NCBI GenBank assembly: GCA_033297075.1
Contig: MU858047.1
Location: forward strand, 248,001-312,000
Length of the DNA: 64,000 nucleotides
Reading direction: 5' to 3'
From: Rhypophila decipiens
Lineage: Eukaryota > Ascomycota > Sordariomycetes > Sordariales > Naviculisporaceae
Positions 33,444-45,332 of the stretch are shown here, piece by piece. The position numbers were made by a program, and so were the translations under genes. Within the stretch, counting starts at the first letter, position 1, and each line of letters opens with the position of its first letter. A model generated the notes under the pieces. That model did no database searches and was not told where the DNA came from. It worked only from the letters and a program-made list of their open reading frames with translations.

Positions 33444-35781
33444 ATGGCCAGCCTCCGGATGGCTGGAAGGCGCAAAACAGCCGCCAGGGCCAGCAAACCG
33501 CATATACAATACGCCAAAGAAACATCGATACTGAAGCCGAAACCCCTGGGAGTCAGCGATAGTGATTGGCCGTGTTTTGTCCTGACGGACGCGACCGTCT
33601 ATCGTCGTGACGGGAAGACGATCGCGAACCCTCTCCATTGCCTTCTTGAGGGTCCCATGGTTATCAAGGGGAAGTTGGTGATTGATGAGGAAGACAAGGA
33701 TACTGTTTCTAAGCGCAAGTCACACCCCTCTTCTGACTGGTCTAAATCGTTCGCTAACCGTTCTCTAGTTGTCAACCGGCACCAGAGAACAGCGAATATC
33801 GAAATAACCGGGTCAGATCGTTATTCTATCGGGTACGCGCCAACCGCCTTCTGGGTATCTGGCACTGCTGGCTGGTTCGAAATCAACCCATCGCCGGAAT
33901 ACGCAGCAATGTACAAAGAGGTGCAAGAGGCTGTCACGTTATACTATTCGGTCATCATGGTTTATGAAGATTATCAGGAGCTGTGCGAAGGGCTGAGCGA
34001 GAAAAACAAGAAGAAGAAAAAAACTGCCCCCCCACTCCCTCCACCGCCTACTCTGGACGACATCTTATTTCAGTACGCGATAACCCTCGGAAACGGTATA
34101 TTCCGCGACGAAGCTGAAGCAAGATGTCACAAATGGGCACAATTTCTGATTGGGCATTTCTCAAAGGAGCTCGAAAATTTCGCGTGCGACAAAACTCTCT
34201 TCGCCCGGTGGATGCGAGAATCACATCCCAACGTGGCACAAAAGATCAAGGACGCAAATGCCGGGTTAATCGCGCCGGCTCCGATCCCCCCCGTTGTGGT
34301 GCCTGTTAACATCCCTCCTGATCCAAGCCCACGGCGAAACAGGTCAGCCGGAAGCAGCGTTATGAGCAGCGCCAGGAACAGCGAGGATGTTGAAATGTCA
34401 TCAGACGTCTCAACTCATAGGAAAGTACCTATAAAACCTACAACTAAATCCAGGCTGGTTAGCAACACTCCCATCCCGTTACCAAGTTACACGCAGTACA
34501 CCATCAGGCAAGCACCCCCCAGCCAGTCCCCAGCAACGCCAGAATTGCCGCCCCGAGTCGAATCCGAGCCCTCCTCAGCAGCTGAACCCTTTTCAGCCAT
34601 CGACCGGCTAATCGAGGTCTTCAAAGAGGGTGCGGAAGATAATAAAACAGACATGAGATTTGCAGAAGTGTCCAAACTCACTCAGGCTATCTATTTCAAA
34701 TGCAGAATTAAAGTATTTGCGACAACAACGGAAATCCTGAAATACTATGCTAAGGATGTTTTGCCTGCTTTCCCCACTGAATGGCGAGGGTCTCCAGCCT
34801 ACAAATGGTTGGAAAAGATGGCATCAGAACCGCGGAGGCTTCCAGAGGGCATGACTGTCGATGGCTTGGCTTCTCAGCTAGAACGCCGAAAACAAAAACT
34901 GAAGCAGCAGCCAGTTTTCAGACCGCCAGCAATTGAGCCAAGACCTAGAGCAAGAAAGTCTACCCGGGACTCGGACTCGGACGATGAACAACCTCCCCCG
35001 CAGGGGAAGCGTCCTCCAGTCGTGGGGGTTCGTAAGTCTGGTAAGGGGGCTGTGCTACGTCCCACGGCTTCAAAGAAAAGGCCGGCTTCGTTGATGGATG
35101 ACGACGGGGATGATGGCATGGTAGATGGGACCCGGCCTGGAAAGAAGTTGTCCAAAAGAAACCGTGGAACAGTGGAGGACCACAGCGACGCGGACGACGA
35201 TGACGATGGAGAAGTTACCTCGACCTCGTCGCAGATTCCCAAGGTTGCAGTTCGAGTCGTCGTACACTCCGAGAGACTTCCAACCTTGTCACCCAGTGGA
35301 CCTAATGGAACCTGGGTGTGTGACCAGGACGGTTGTGGCCATGTTGTGCGCGAAGCCGAAGACCAGGCTGGCCAGGAGCTGATCAAGAGCCACTTTCAGT
35401 GGCACCAGAAACAAGTTGAGAAAATCAATCTGGCCATGGCGGAGAGCCGTGGCCATATGCCTATCAAGTGAGCAATCACCCTTTTTTTTGTTGCCAGCTT
35501 CACACCTTCTGTCCCAGTATTGTATCTTGGAAAAAGATTTTTTTGGACCGTCTTCCTTTCTCCAGAGAGTCGAGCGGGTTTGGTCCGTTGCCGATCATCT
35601 CCAGGTCTTTATTTCTCACCTTTTCCCCATCATATCTCGAGTAGCCTACTAACATTGGCTTTGTCATAGCCATTTACTCGACAAACTCCAGGAGCTTGGC
35701 AAAAAGACGCTTCAGAAGAAACTAGAAAACGGGGTCCCCCCTTCTAAAGTCCTTCCTATCAAGCGCAAGCTATTGATTTGA
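33444..35781 (+). CDS. RFTS-domain protein with C-terminal zinc-finger-like motif, Raf2/DIM-7-like candidate
   Basis: Exons 33444-35467 and 35670-35781 give 711 residues; the intron has GTGAGC, branch point CTACTAAC and TAG. Residues about 40-185 resemble the replication-foci targeting sequence of DNMT1: CFVLTDATVYRRDG, then FWVSGTAGWFEINPSPEYAA, where human DNMT1 has MDPSPEYAP. No cytosine methyltransferase motif (no PCQ block) follows. The middle is Pro/Ser-rich, with a helical region near 385-470, then basic and acidic tracts that look nuclear. Near the C-terminus C626-x4-C631-x18-H650-x3-H654 could bind zinc. Fission yeast Raf2, a subunit of the CLRC H3K9 methyltransferase complex, also pairs an RFTS domain with a zinc motif without a methyltransferase, and DIM-7 is its Neurospora counterpart. 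The orthology is inference; the RFTS call is moderately firm. Confidence 0.75.
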
Positions 35782-38768
35782 GAAGTAATCCATACAGGCT
35801 TTTGGTTTTTGTACTATCATTTGGCTTGTACATATCACTCTAGTCGCCTTGGAGAGCTGGGAACTGGGCATATATGTCATTTGGACGGGCATTTCCTGGC
35901 GGGTTTGGTGCCTATATCGCATTGATTTAAACTCTTCTGGAGGTACCGGAAGCACTCGTACACGGGGTCAACATCTGAACCAGGACATATTCCAGGATTA
36001 TGAGGGCATTGTATGGAGTATTGGACAAATATGTATGATGAGCAAGCGACGAACAACTACTACTACTACCAAGAGGGTTGACTAACTCTATGGCCCTTGA
36101 GAATAATACTATCATGAACGTCTTGCGAAAGTATCTATTGATCTGTCCTGACTTACTATTTGGTCGATGGCAAAAATGTACGTACCCATTGTCGGTTGTG
36201 TCAGTTATATGGGATATGTGGATCGAGCCTTCCAGATTCCGGTCCCGGAAAGGCTCCGGTCCTGCACAAGCGGCGCCTGGGACGGATTACCGGCATAAGT
36301 CCAACGCCGCCGAATTGCTTATTCAGGCGCTAAGGATGGATGCCACCTCAGGGAAAGTTCCTTTGAGGTACGGCACGGTATCTGGATAGGGAAATATATT
36401 CGTTATGGCGGACGCTGTCATGCATTAGTACCTGTGGCTACTCTGCCTATATACCGCATACTCTCAATGCAATAGAATATGGGTCAACCCCATTTAGGAA
36501 GGTCTTGGCAGTGATAGAGCCAGTAGGACAAGCGCATTAGGCCCGCTTTCAACGGTACTTACAAGCTCATGTAAAATGAGTGGCATAATATGTACTGAAC
36601 TTTCCTAAATGGGTTTGGCCCAGATTCCATTGGATCGAGAGTATGCGGTATTGTGTTGCACCACATGTTCGGTTGCAGACCTTGACTCACTTGAGGTTTT
36701 GGAATATCCATTGGACTGGGTTCGGCAAATGGTTCATTGGTGACTTGTGATTTGTGAGGGTGTGACACATTCATATTGACATTCTGTGAAGCTACTATCT
36801 TGAGATGAGAGGGCAGAAGAACGAAGTATTGACAACATGAAGTGCCCGCCGAGGCTGACCAGCCGCTCCGGTCCCGAGATGACTGGCCTTCTCACCGTGA
36901 CCTGTGCTGAAAGGAAAAAAAGGTCAAAGTCATGTGGGTCGGATGCGAGAGGTAACTGGATATGGCCCGAGGGACAGAAAAGGGCCCGACATCGAATGTT
37001 GTGTGGTCAAGTCATAATAAAATAAATGCCGTCTCTTCCGGATCTTGGTGGTTAAGACTTGTGTTACTATCAAGACCCTCTTCGGAGACTTTTTATTACA
37101 CTTAGATGGGGTTTTTGTGAGATTGTTACACACCCAAAGTCATTGTATTTATCCATGTGATTAAGACGCAGTTCCTATTCAGAATTCGAATAAGAGTTTA
37201 TCCGTAAAATAGGGCTATTGCAACAGATACACAAAGACTGTTCAGAAGGAGAGGGATAATACAGCCTCGGGTTGGATGGTGTATTTCGTGTAACAGACCG
37301 TACGGAGTATCGACCTGATACGGGTTACCCCATATCCATTATCCAGTGTTAACACAGCGACCACTAGTTTCCACGGCCGTATAGGTACTGTAGTGCTGTA
37401 GTCTCACAAAGAATGTTGTCATCCACAATCTGGTTGCGCAAGCTCTCGAGAATCTGTTACCATGACTATCGGAGACTTAATATCAGCCAATTGGCAGAAC
37501 GAGTCTCAATGTTGCAATAACTTTGCCTCACCGTCACCGGGCACATACTGTGTTCGGAGCATAAGATCTTGGACCGGGCTGGTATATTTCAACGAGAGCT
37601 TCATGACTAATAATCGGGGTTTGGACAACGGGTTACAACCAAACTGATCGAATAAATCCAGGCAAATAGGCAGCTGTTCAATGATGAGTTTTGAGTCATC
37701 TTTCTTTGACCTGAAGATATTTGTGCCTGACAATCGTGACAATGGGTTCCAACTAGGGGGGCGGCAGTACGTACGTCATTCATCGGTTCCTGTCTTTGGC
37801 GTATTAATAATACTAAACCGGGAATATCAGCAGACTTGTTTGCTCGCCCCTGCTAGTAAAATATGAGCGGAAAGAACGGCGTGGCCAGTGGGAAGGCCCA
37901 ACAAGAGCCATGCTGCTCGGTGCCATTACTTGCCGTCCCCCGACCGGAGGCCATCGGATCGAATGAACCGAAGCACTTTCGATCGTGAGTCCATCCCGAT
38001 GCCCCCAGCCGGCATCGAACCCCTCTAAGCTCCAGTTTCCCTACCTCCAACCTTTCCAAGAGTTCTATGAACCGTACAGTCATTTTTCCCAGTCTTTCAC
38101 TTCCACACATATTTTGAACCTGATTTAGGAAGGAGAAATTTATTGACCTGACGCGGCAGGCAAAGATAACTGATATTGTCACCCTCGTTTGACCGATTTT
38201 CCTCCTTTCCTCGTTCTTTTGCTTTCCAACCTTTTGCTGTCGATAATCACTCCGTCGTTTCGCCTCGCCTCTGTGCCTAATAAACAGGTGTTCATATTTA
38301 AAAAGAAAGTCCTGAACTGTCTCTGTTATTCCCGGTCTCCAACAAATATCGGCCCCGTCTAAAATATCGGCTCGGAGTTAAGACGCCAATTAGCCCCAAT
38401 TTTTCTCGTCATAGCTACGTTTGGGCGGATGAGAACTTCCATGTCCACACGCCAGTCCACGGTAGCCTGAACAAGATTCATACTATATCGACGCTGCATG
38501 CGTGGACGGTTGAGCGGCTTCAGTAACGTCTAACGTGACCGTTGGGTTTTTATAGCGCGGTGGCCTGTTCATGTTCCTGGATCATGCTCGTGATATAGAA
38601 TTAGACTGCAGTTTCTCGATTTTTCTCGAGAGTCGAGACGTTACTCAAGCCCGGTAGACGATTACCGGGACTCAATCCTGTTCCCCGGCAGAGCTTTCCT
38701 GAATCTCTGGAGAACCAACATCAGTGTTTCACCTGGGATCTAGCATAAGAACGGAAAGGAAGCCAATC
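35782..38768. other. Gap before the YOR1-like gene, containing a long inverted repeat
   Basis: About 3.0 kb. It holds an ACT triplet run near 36055, the 50-nt inverted repeat described separately, and one TACGGAGTA at 37301-37309. Open frames are at most about 110 codons and unconvincing. Confidence 0.55.
36451..36651. repeat. Imperfect 50-nt inverted repeat (fold-back) with 101-nt loop
   Basis: The left arm 36451-36500 and the reverse complement of 36602-36651 match at 44 of 50 positions without gaps, starting ATACCGCATACTCTC and ending CCCATTTAGGAA. The spacer is 101 nt. This could be a small fold-back (MITE-like) element or the template of a hairpin RNA. I see no transposase, clear target-site duplication or second copy in the window. 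Confidence 0.85.
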
Positions 38769-41700
38769 ATGGCAGACTCCTCCTCGTCCGACAAGGGCAA
38801 GGAGACCATCAGCGATATACCCGACCCCATAGCTCGAACTTATTCTCACCACTCATCCGATGAACCAATAGAGGAGGAGCAGGAAATCGCCAGGGCCCAG
38901 TTAAGAAAGACGGACGATGACGACAGCGATGATATCGAGAGAGAGCGATCAAGAGACGACAGCGACGATGACAAGGCTGAGAAGAGGGCAGAGCTACTCC
39001 GCATGCAGAGCTCGGCCACAGCAACCAGTGTCGCGAGCACAACACCCACCGCTCTACCCAACTACACGCCAAAGCCATGGTACAAGCAGCCGAATCCTAT
39101 GCGATGGGGCAAGATACCTCCGGTCCCCAAGGAGAGGGAGGTATGTCCCGAGTACAAGGCCAACTTCTTCAGCCAGCTCTTCTTTGGCTGGATGGGATCC
39201 CTGATGACGACGGGATACAAGCGACAACTGGAGCTCAAGGACATCTACAGCGTCAACCCGGATCGTGCCGTCGAGCCTCTGACGGACAAGATGCGGGCCT
39301 CGTTCAAGCGGAGGGTTGAAAACGGCGACAAGTACCCTCTCCTCTGGGCCGTCCACGAGACCTTCTTCTTCGAGTTCTGGCTTGGAGGCGCATGCCAGTT
39401 GACGTCGGCAATCATGCAAGTCATCTCACCATTCACTCTCAGATTCCTGATCCAGTTCGCCACCGATGCTTGGATCGCGAACAACACCGGAGGACCACCC
39501 CCAGACATAGGACGTGGAATCGGGCTGGTCTTGGGCGTCACTGCTTTACAGGTCGTCCAGAGTCTGTGTACCAACCAGTTCATCTACCGCGGTATGCTTG
39601 TCGGCGGCATGGCCAGAGCATCCCTGATCAGCTTGATATATGAAAAGTCGATGGTCATCTCAGGGCGGGCCAAAGCTGGAGGATCAGAGCCAATCGACAT
39701 TCCCGCAGCCAAAGCAGCAGAGAAGCATGGTAAAAAGGGCGCCCCGGATGCCAAACCCGGCGTGGCAGGTGATGGAACCGGCTGGGGCAACGGGAGAATC
39801 GTAAATCTCATGAGCGTCGACACCTACAGAGTCGATCAGGCCTCGGGTATGTTCCACATCATCTGGACGGCGCCCATCTCCTGTCTCATCACCCTGGTGC
39901 TCCTCGTCATCAACTTGACATACAGCGCACTTGCTGGGTTTGCCCTGCTCGTCGTCGGGATGCCAATCCTGACCCGCGCCATCAAGAGTCTGTTCGTGAG
40001 GCGAAAGACCATCAACAAGATCACCGATCAGCGTGTAAGTTTGACCCAAGAGATCCTCCAGTCTGTGCGGTTCGTCAAATTCTTTGGATGGGAGAGTTCG
40101 TTCCTCAAGCGGCTCGAGGAATTCCGCCGTCGCGAGATCGCGGGGATCCAGATCTTGCTGTCTCTCAGGAACGCAATCATGGCTGTCAGCTTGTCGCTGC
40201 CTATTTTCGCCTCTATGCTCTCGTTCATTACGTATTCCCTCACAAACCATGATCTCGCACCCGCCGAAATCTTCTCCTCGCTCGCCTTGTTCAATGGTCT
40301 CCGAATGCCGTTGAACATGCTACCGCTCGTCATCGGCCAGGTCACAGATGCATGGTCGTCCATGTCACGAATTCAGGAGTTTCTGCTGTCCGAAGAACGC
40401 GAAGACGAGGCTGTGTTTAAGCCCGACGCCGAAAATGCAGTCGAGGTGAAGGATGCTTCATTCACATGGGAGAGGACCCCGACACAAGAAGCAGAGGTCA
40501 CACTCGATGACATGGGAAAGAAAGGAGCCAAAGACAAGAAGTCCTCGCCCAAGCCAGATGCTAAGAATGGCGAGAAACCACCACCCTCGCCTAGTGGGAG
40601 GGGTTCCGGAGAGGACGCGAGCACACTTGTGGAGGAGCGTGAGCCTTTCAAGCTCCAGGACCTGGACTTCGAGATTGGAAGGAACGAGCTGGTTGCTGTC
40701 ATCGGTACGGTTGGCAGCGGCAAAACCTCGCTACTCGCTGCCTTGGCGGGCGATATGAGGAAGACATCGGGCGAGGTTGTCCTCGGTGCGTCGAGGGCGT
40801 TTTGTCCACAGTATGCTTGGATTCAAAACACCACAGTCAAAGAGAATATCTTGTTTGGGAAGGACATGGACAAGGAGTGGTATGCCGATGTCATTCAGGC
40901 GTAAGTGTTGTTTTCCTCTCACTTCCTCCGATGTCAGTATGTATGTGGAATACTAACTACGATATATAGATGTGCCCTACAACCCGATCTCGACATGCTC
41001 CCCAATCATGATTTGACCGAAATTGGCGAAAGGGGCATCACCATCTCCGGTGGTCAGAAACAACGTCTCAACATCGCCCGAGCCATCTACTTCAACTCGG
41101 ATATTGTACTCATGGATGACCCCCTCAGCGCAGTCGACGCCCACGTCGGCCGCCATATCTTCGACAACGCCATCTTGGGCCTGCTCAAGGACAAGTGCAG
41201 AATCCTAGCCACACATCAGCTCTGGGTCCTCAACCGATGTGACCGTATCATTTGGATGGAAGGTGGCAAGATCCAGGCCATCGACACTTTCGACAACCTG
41301 ATGAGAGACTCGGAAGGGTTCCAGCAGCTCATGGAATCCACCGCCGTGGAAGAGAAGAAAGAACCCGGTGAAGGTGTCGTACCAGTCCCCGGTGATGGCG
41401 GAATCGGCCCTTCCAAGAAGAAAGGGAAAAAAGGGCCCGGTCTCATGCAATCCGAAGAGCGCGCCGTTGCGTCTGTCCCTTGGTCTGTCTACTCGGCCTA
41501 TATCCGTGCCTCGGGATCGATCCTCAACTTACCGCTCGTCGTTTTTCTATTGATCCTCTCACAAGGCGCCAACATCATGACCAGCTTGTGGCTCTCATAC
41601 TGGACAGCCGGCAAGTGGAATCTCGTGATGGGCGTTTATATAGGCGTGTACTCTGGTCTGGCTGTTGTCCAAGTGCTGCTCATGTTTGCCTTCATGGTTT

Positions 41701-43322
41701 CGTTGAGCATACTCGGGACAAAGGCCAGCAAGGTCATGTTGCACGATGCCATTAAGCGTGTATTGCGGGCACCCATGAGTTTCTTCGATACCACGCCCTT
41801 GGGCAGAATCACCAATCGCTTCAGCAGAGACGTGGATGTGATGGACAATAACCTGACGGATGCCGTGCGCATGTACTTTTTCTGCGTGGGAAGTATCGTC
41901 GCTGTGTTTGCCCTCATCATTGCGTTCTTCCATTGGTTTGCCATCGCGCTGGTGCCGCTGTTCATGTTCTTCATGTTCGCCACGAGTTACTACAGAGCTT
42001 CTGCTCGCGAGGTCAAGCGTTTCGAAAGTGTGCTTAGGTCTAGTGTCTTTGCCAAGTTTGGCGAGGGATTGTCCGGGGTCGCTTGTATCAGGGCTTATGG
42101 ACTGAAGGACCGGTTCATCGATGATCTGCGAAAGAGCGTCGACGAGATGGACTCGGCTTATTTCTTGACTTACTCAAACCAGCGGTGGCTGAGCGTGAGG
42201 CTGGACATGATTGGTAACTGTCTGGTCTTCACCGTGGGTATCCTGGTCGTCACCTCGCGGTTCAGCGTCCCGCCATCCATCGGCGGCTTGGTGTTGAGTT
42301 ATATCCTGGCCATTGTCCAGATGATTCAGTTCACGGTGCGACAGCTGGCCGAGGTCGAGAACGGCATGAACGCGGTCGAGAGAATCAGGTACTACGGTGC
42401 GGAGCTCGAGGAGGAAGCACCGCTCAAGACTATCCCCGTGAGGGAGTCGTGGCCCGAGAAGGGCGAGATCATCTTTGACAATGTGGAAATGCGGTACCGC
42501 CAAGGACTTCCGCTTGTTCTGTCAGGGCTCAACATGCATGTCCAAGGTGGCGAGAGGATAGGAATCGTTGGGCGAACCGGAGCGGGAAAGAGCAGCATCA
42601 TGTCTACATTGTTCCGGCTGGTCGAGATCAGCGGCGGCAAGATTACCATCGATGGGCTGGATATTTCGACAATTGGCCTGCACGATTTGAGAAGCAGGCT
42701 GGCCATCATCCCGCAGGATCCAACCCTTTTCAGGGGCACCGTCCGGAGTAATCTGGATCCGTTTGGCGAGCACACAGACCTTGAACTCTGGTCTGCGCTG
42801 AGACAGGCCGACTTGGTCCAAGACGAAGTCCCTGTCCAGCCACAACCGGGTACTACCTCTGGGAGCAGCAGCGACCTGGTAATCGCCCACGTCCCCGACG
42901 GCACCAGCACCGGCAATCCCCACCAGCAAGGAAGAATCCACCTCGACTCAGTAGTCGAAGAAGACGGCCTCAACTTCTCCCTCGGCCAGCGACAACTAAT
43001 GGCTCTCGCTCGAGCCCTAGTAAGAGGAAGCCAGATCATCGTTTGCGACGAGGCCACCTCCAGCGTAGACATGGAGACCGACGACAAGATCCAGGCCACC
43101 ATGGCCAACGGCTTCAGGGGCAAGACTCTGCTCTGCATCGCCCACCGTCTGAGGACCATCATTGGATACGACAGGATATGCGTCATGGACAAAGGGCGCA
43201 TTGCCGAGATGGACACCCCGCTGGAATTGTGGAAGAATGAGGGCGGGATATTCAGGGGCATGTGTGATAGGAGCGGTATCAGGGTTGAGGATATCAAGAG
43301 TGCGAGGGATGCTTTGAATTAA
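38769..43322 (+). CDS. YOR1: YOR1-like ABC transporter (ABCC/MRP class)
   Basis: ATP-driven exporter of organic anions and drugs, presumably at the plasma membrane. Exons 38769-40900 and 40970-43322 give 1494 residues. After an acidic, Ser-rich cytosolic start come the first membrane domain (beginning KANFFSQLFFGWMGSLMTTGY), NBD1 (Walker A GTVGSGKTS near residue 648; signature ISGGQ; Walker B DIVLMDDPLSAVD), the second membrane domain, and NBD2 (Walker A GRTGAGKSS near 1244; signature FSLGQRQ; Walker B IIVCDEATSSVD). The lack of an extra N-terminal membrane domain and the YKR/DIYSVNPDR start favour the short Yor1 subclass over Ycf1/Bpt1. The intron (GTAAGT, branch TACTAAC) sits in NBD1 between Walker A and the signature. 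The linker before NBD1 has a charged insert. Substrate is unknown. Confidence 0.93.
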
Positions 43323-45332
43323 AGGCACAAGCCAATTCATATAGTGATGGGAATTTGAAGACCGTGATATTGGATATTAGCAGTGGTTTATAATAATACT
43401 CTGGGAGCGGGTGTTGGGTACTCGGGGCATCCTATTTCTTCTGGGTTTTTTTCGGGGGGGTTCTCTTCGTATATGTGGATAACAGGCATAGTTAGAATAG
43501 GCATATCCTGTGGAAAAAATACACGAGCATTTGCTTCACACTTGCAAACCTACCAATGCTGCCCTGCAAGTGCACTAGCTATTTCTTTCCGTTCCTGTAT
43601 TTGTTGCAAATACGGTAGAAGAAGCCCGCTTTGATGAAGCAAGTGACTTCCATAGTTCAAGAATCAAGACACATGAGGGCCTCAAACTGCTCCCAAGGTG
43701 AGAGGGATGTTTGCTTTTGGTAATGAACGACAGCAGAGTTGTCACCGGTAGCCTCGAAAGGAAGAAGGGTGGACGTAGGTGATTCTTTATTTCTTTTAAT
43801 CTTGCAGTCGTGCGTGCATGCCGACTCTGGTAAAATTCATGACAATAGAAGAGGCGAGCCAAAAAGTCAAGCTCAATGATTGGGGACCCATTTTGATCAA
43901 CCCAGATCTGACAGGGCGTCTTAGCAATCAAGAGAGATAAACAAACAAACATCAATCCTAGCTTAATGTGACAAGGACCGGCTTCAACCCTTTTCGGCAG
44001 CCTAGAAAGAGGAACTTCAGCCTGTATGTGAAAATGAGATTGCTCATCTGTCAACCAACCACTTGGTTCGGACGTGGAGGGATGGGAGAATATCTCAGAG
44101 AGAAGAAGAATGATGATCCTATGCCATCTAGTTAATAGAGAACACGGAATGTCGAGATATTTGTCGACTAAGCGCATCGGGGTGACATTGCGTTTCCCAG
44201 CTTTCCGTGACAAGCATCGATCGACCGGGGAAAACATCTTCTAATCGTCCTGTTGCCGGACTGCTGGTATCGAACACCAAAGCAAGGGTCAGTACGATCG
44301 TTGAATGTTGGATGACCGCGGTTATGTGCCTGTTAAAAAGTCGCAAAATGGTCAATAATCCGACGCCCGTATCAGGGGGGCTTACCTTGTGCCTGTGTGC
44401 AGTTATTGTTCCGCTTCCTCTTGCTTCGTTTCTTTTCGTCTGATCTTGCTCTTTGTCTGCAGTTTGACCTTGGCGTTATTTGGCCGACAATCACAGGTCA
44501 ATTGCGGGCAACGGACGGGCTCAGCTGCACAACTGACATGGCGAATGGATCCAAGGCGAGCAACAGGAATGGCGATTAGCGTCAAGTATCACGGTCAGTC
44601 GCAGGCTGTTGTTTCATTGCCGATTATAGGTGATCTTAAAGGCGACTTCGCTCTGGTGATGATGGCGGGAGATTGCACATTACTGGCGAAAAATCCGAAG
44701 ATGATTGCTGCACCGTTGAAAATTTGACTGTCTGCTCTGCGTAATCACGATAGAGGTTATGCTGATATGTTGATGACTGCTGTGCGCTGTGTATCACGCT
44801 TGCCGATGCTACGAAAAGAGAGAAACCTGATCCCGTCGAAATAAAGCCGGCTCTGCGCGCAGTAGTCGTCTGCCTCAGGGTGATTGCTGCCGATGGCGGT
44901 AGAAAACAAATGAAAAGGCGAATAAAAGTACAAGTTCGGCCAATCCATCCACTCCGTTGTTACCGATCCAATTTTGTCTTGGTGTAGGGAGGTGACAGAT
45001 GGCCTTTTGAAGGTCGAAGATCTTGCCGCGACGACTGACTCCGGAGTTCTCCTTGCCATACGATGTTGAGTGCCGCAAATGTCGCAACATCTCCAAATAG
45101 CAAAAGACCACTCAGCAACGTCTTCTTGACTGGCGCAATTCCGGGAACAGGGCCAATGTACCCTCCAAGTATCTGCCGTAAACACCTGCCGACGTGTTTT
45201 TGGATATCCGTTTTGCGCACCATAAGAAAGCTAAAGAAAAGAAATTAGAGGAAGTGAGGAAATGACAAAAGAGATCTGTTAGTATGAGGTGTCTTGCTCA
45301 TGCGTGGATTAGACTGGCCATCCGTTAACATA
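43323..45332. other. Gap between convergent YOR1-like and Tra2-like genes
   Basis: About 2.0 kb. A 220-codon ATG-initiated frame on the minus strand (43575-44237) is open but shows no motif, no GC bias at third positions and no resemblance to a known family; I do not call it. Two overlapping minus frames at 44757-45223 are also unconvincing. Confidence 0.5.

Noticed and set aside
33719..33768. Intron-like segment inside the RFTS gene, with a GCTAAC branch point and CTCTAG acceptor
   Set aside because: Removing its 50 nt shifts the frame out of the conserved RFTS region, and the donor GTCACA is poor; the unspliced frame is open and correct.
43575..44237. 220-codon minus-strand frame with ATG start
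   Set aside because: No motif, no coding-type composition and no plausible family; length alone is not enough. Transcript data would decide.
44757..45223. Two overlapping minus-strand frames of 87 and 142 codons
   Set aside because: They overlap in different frames and neither shows a motif.
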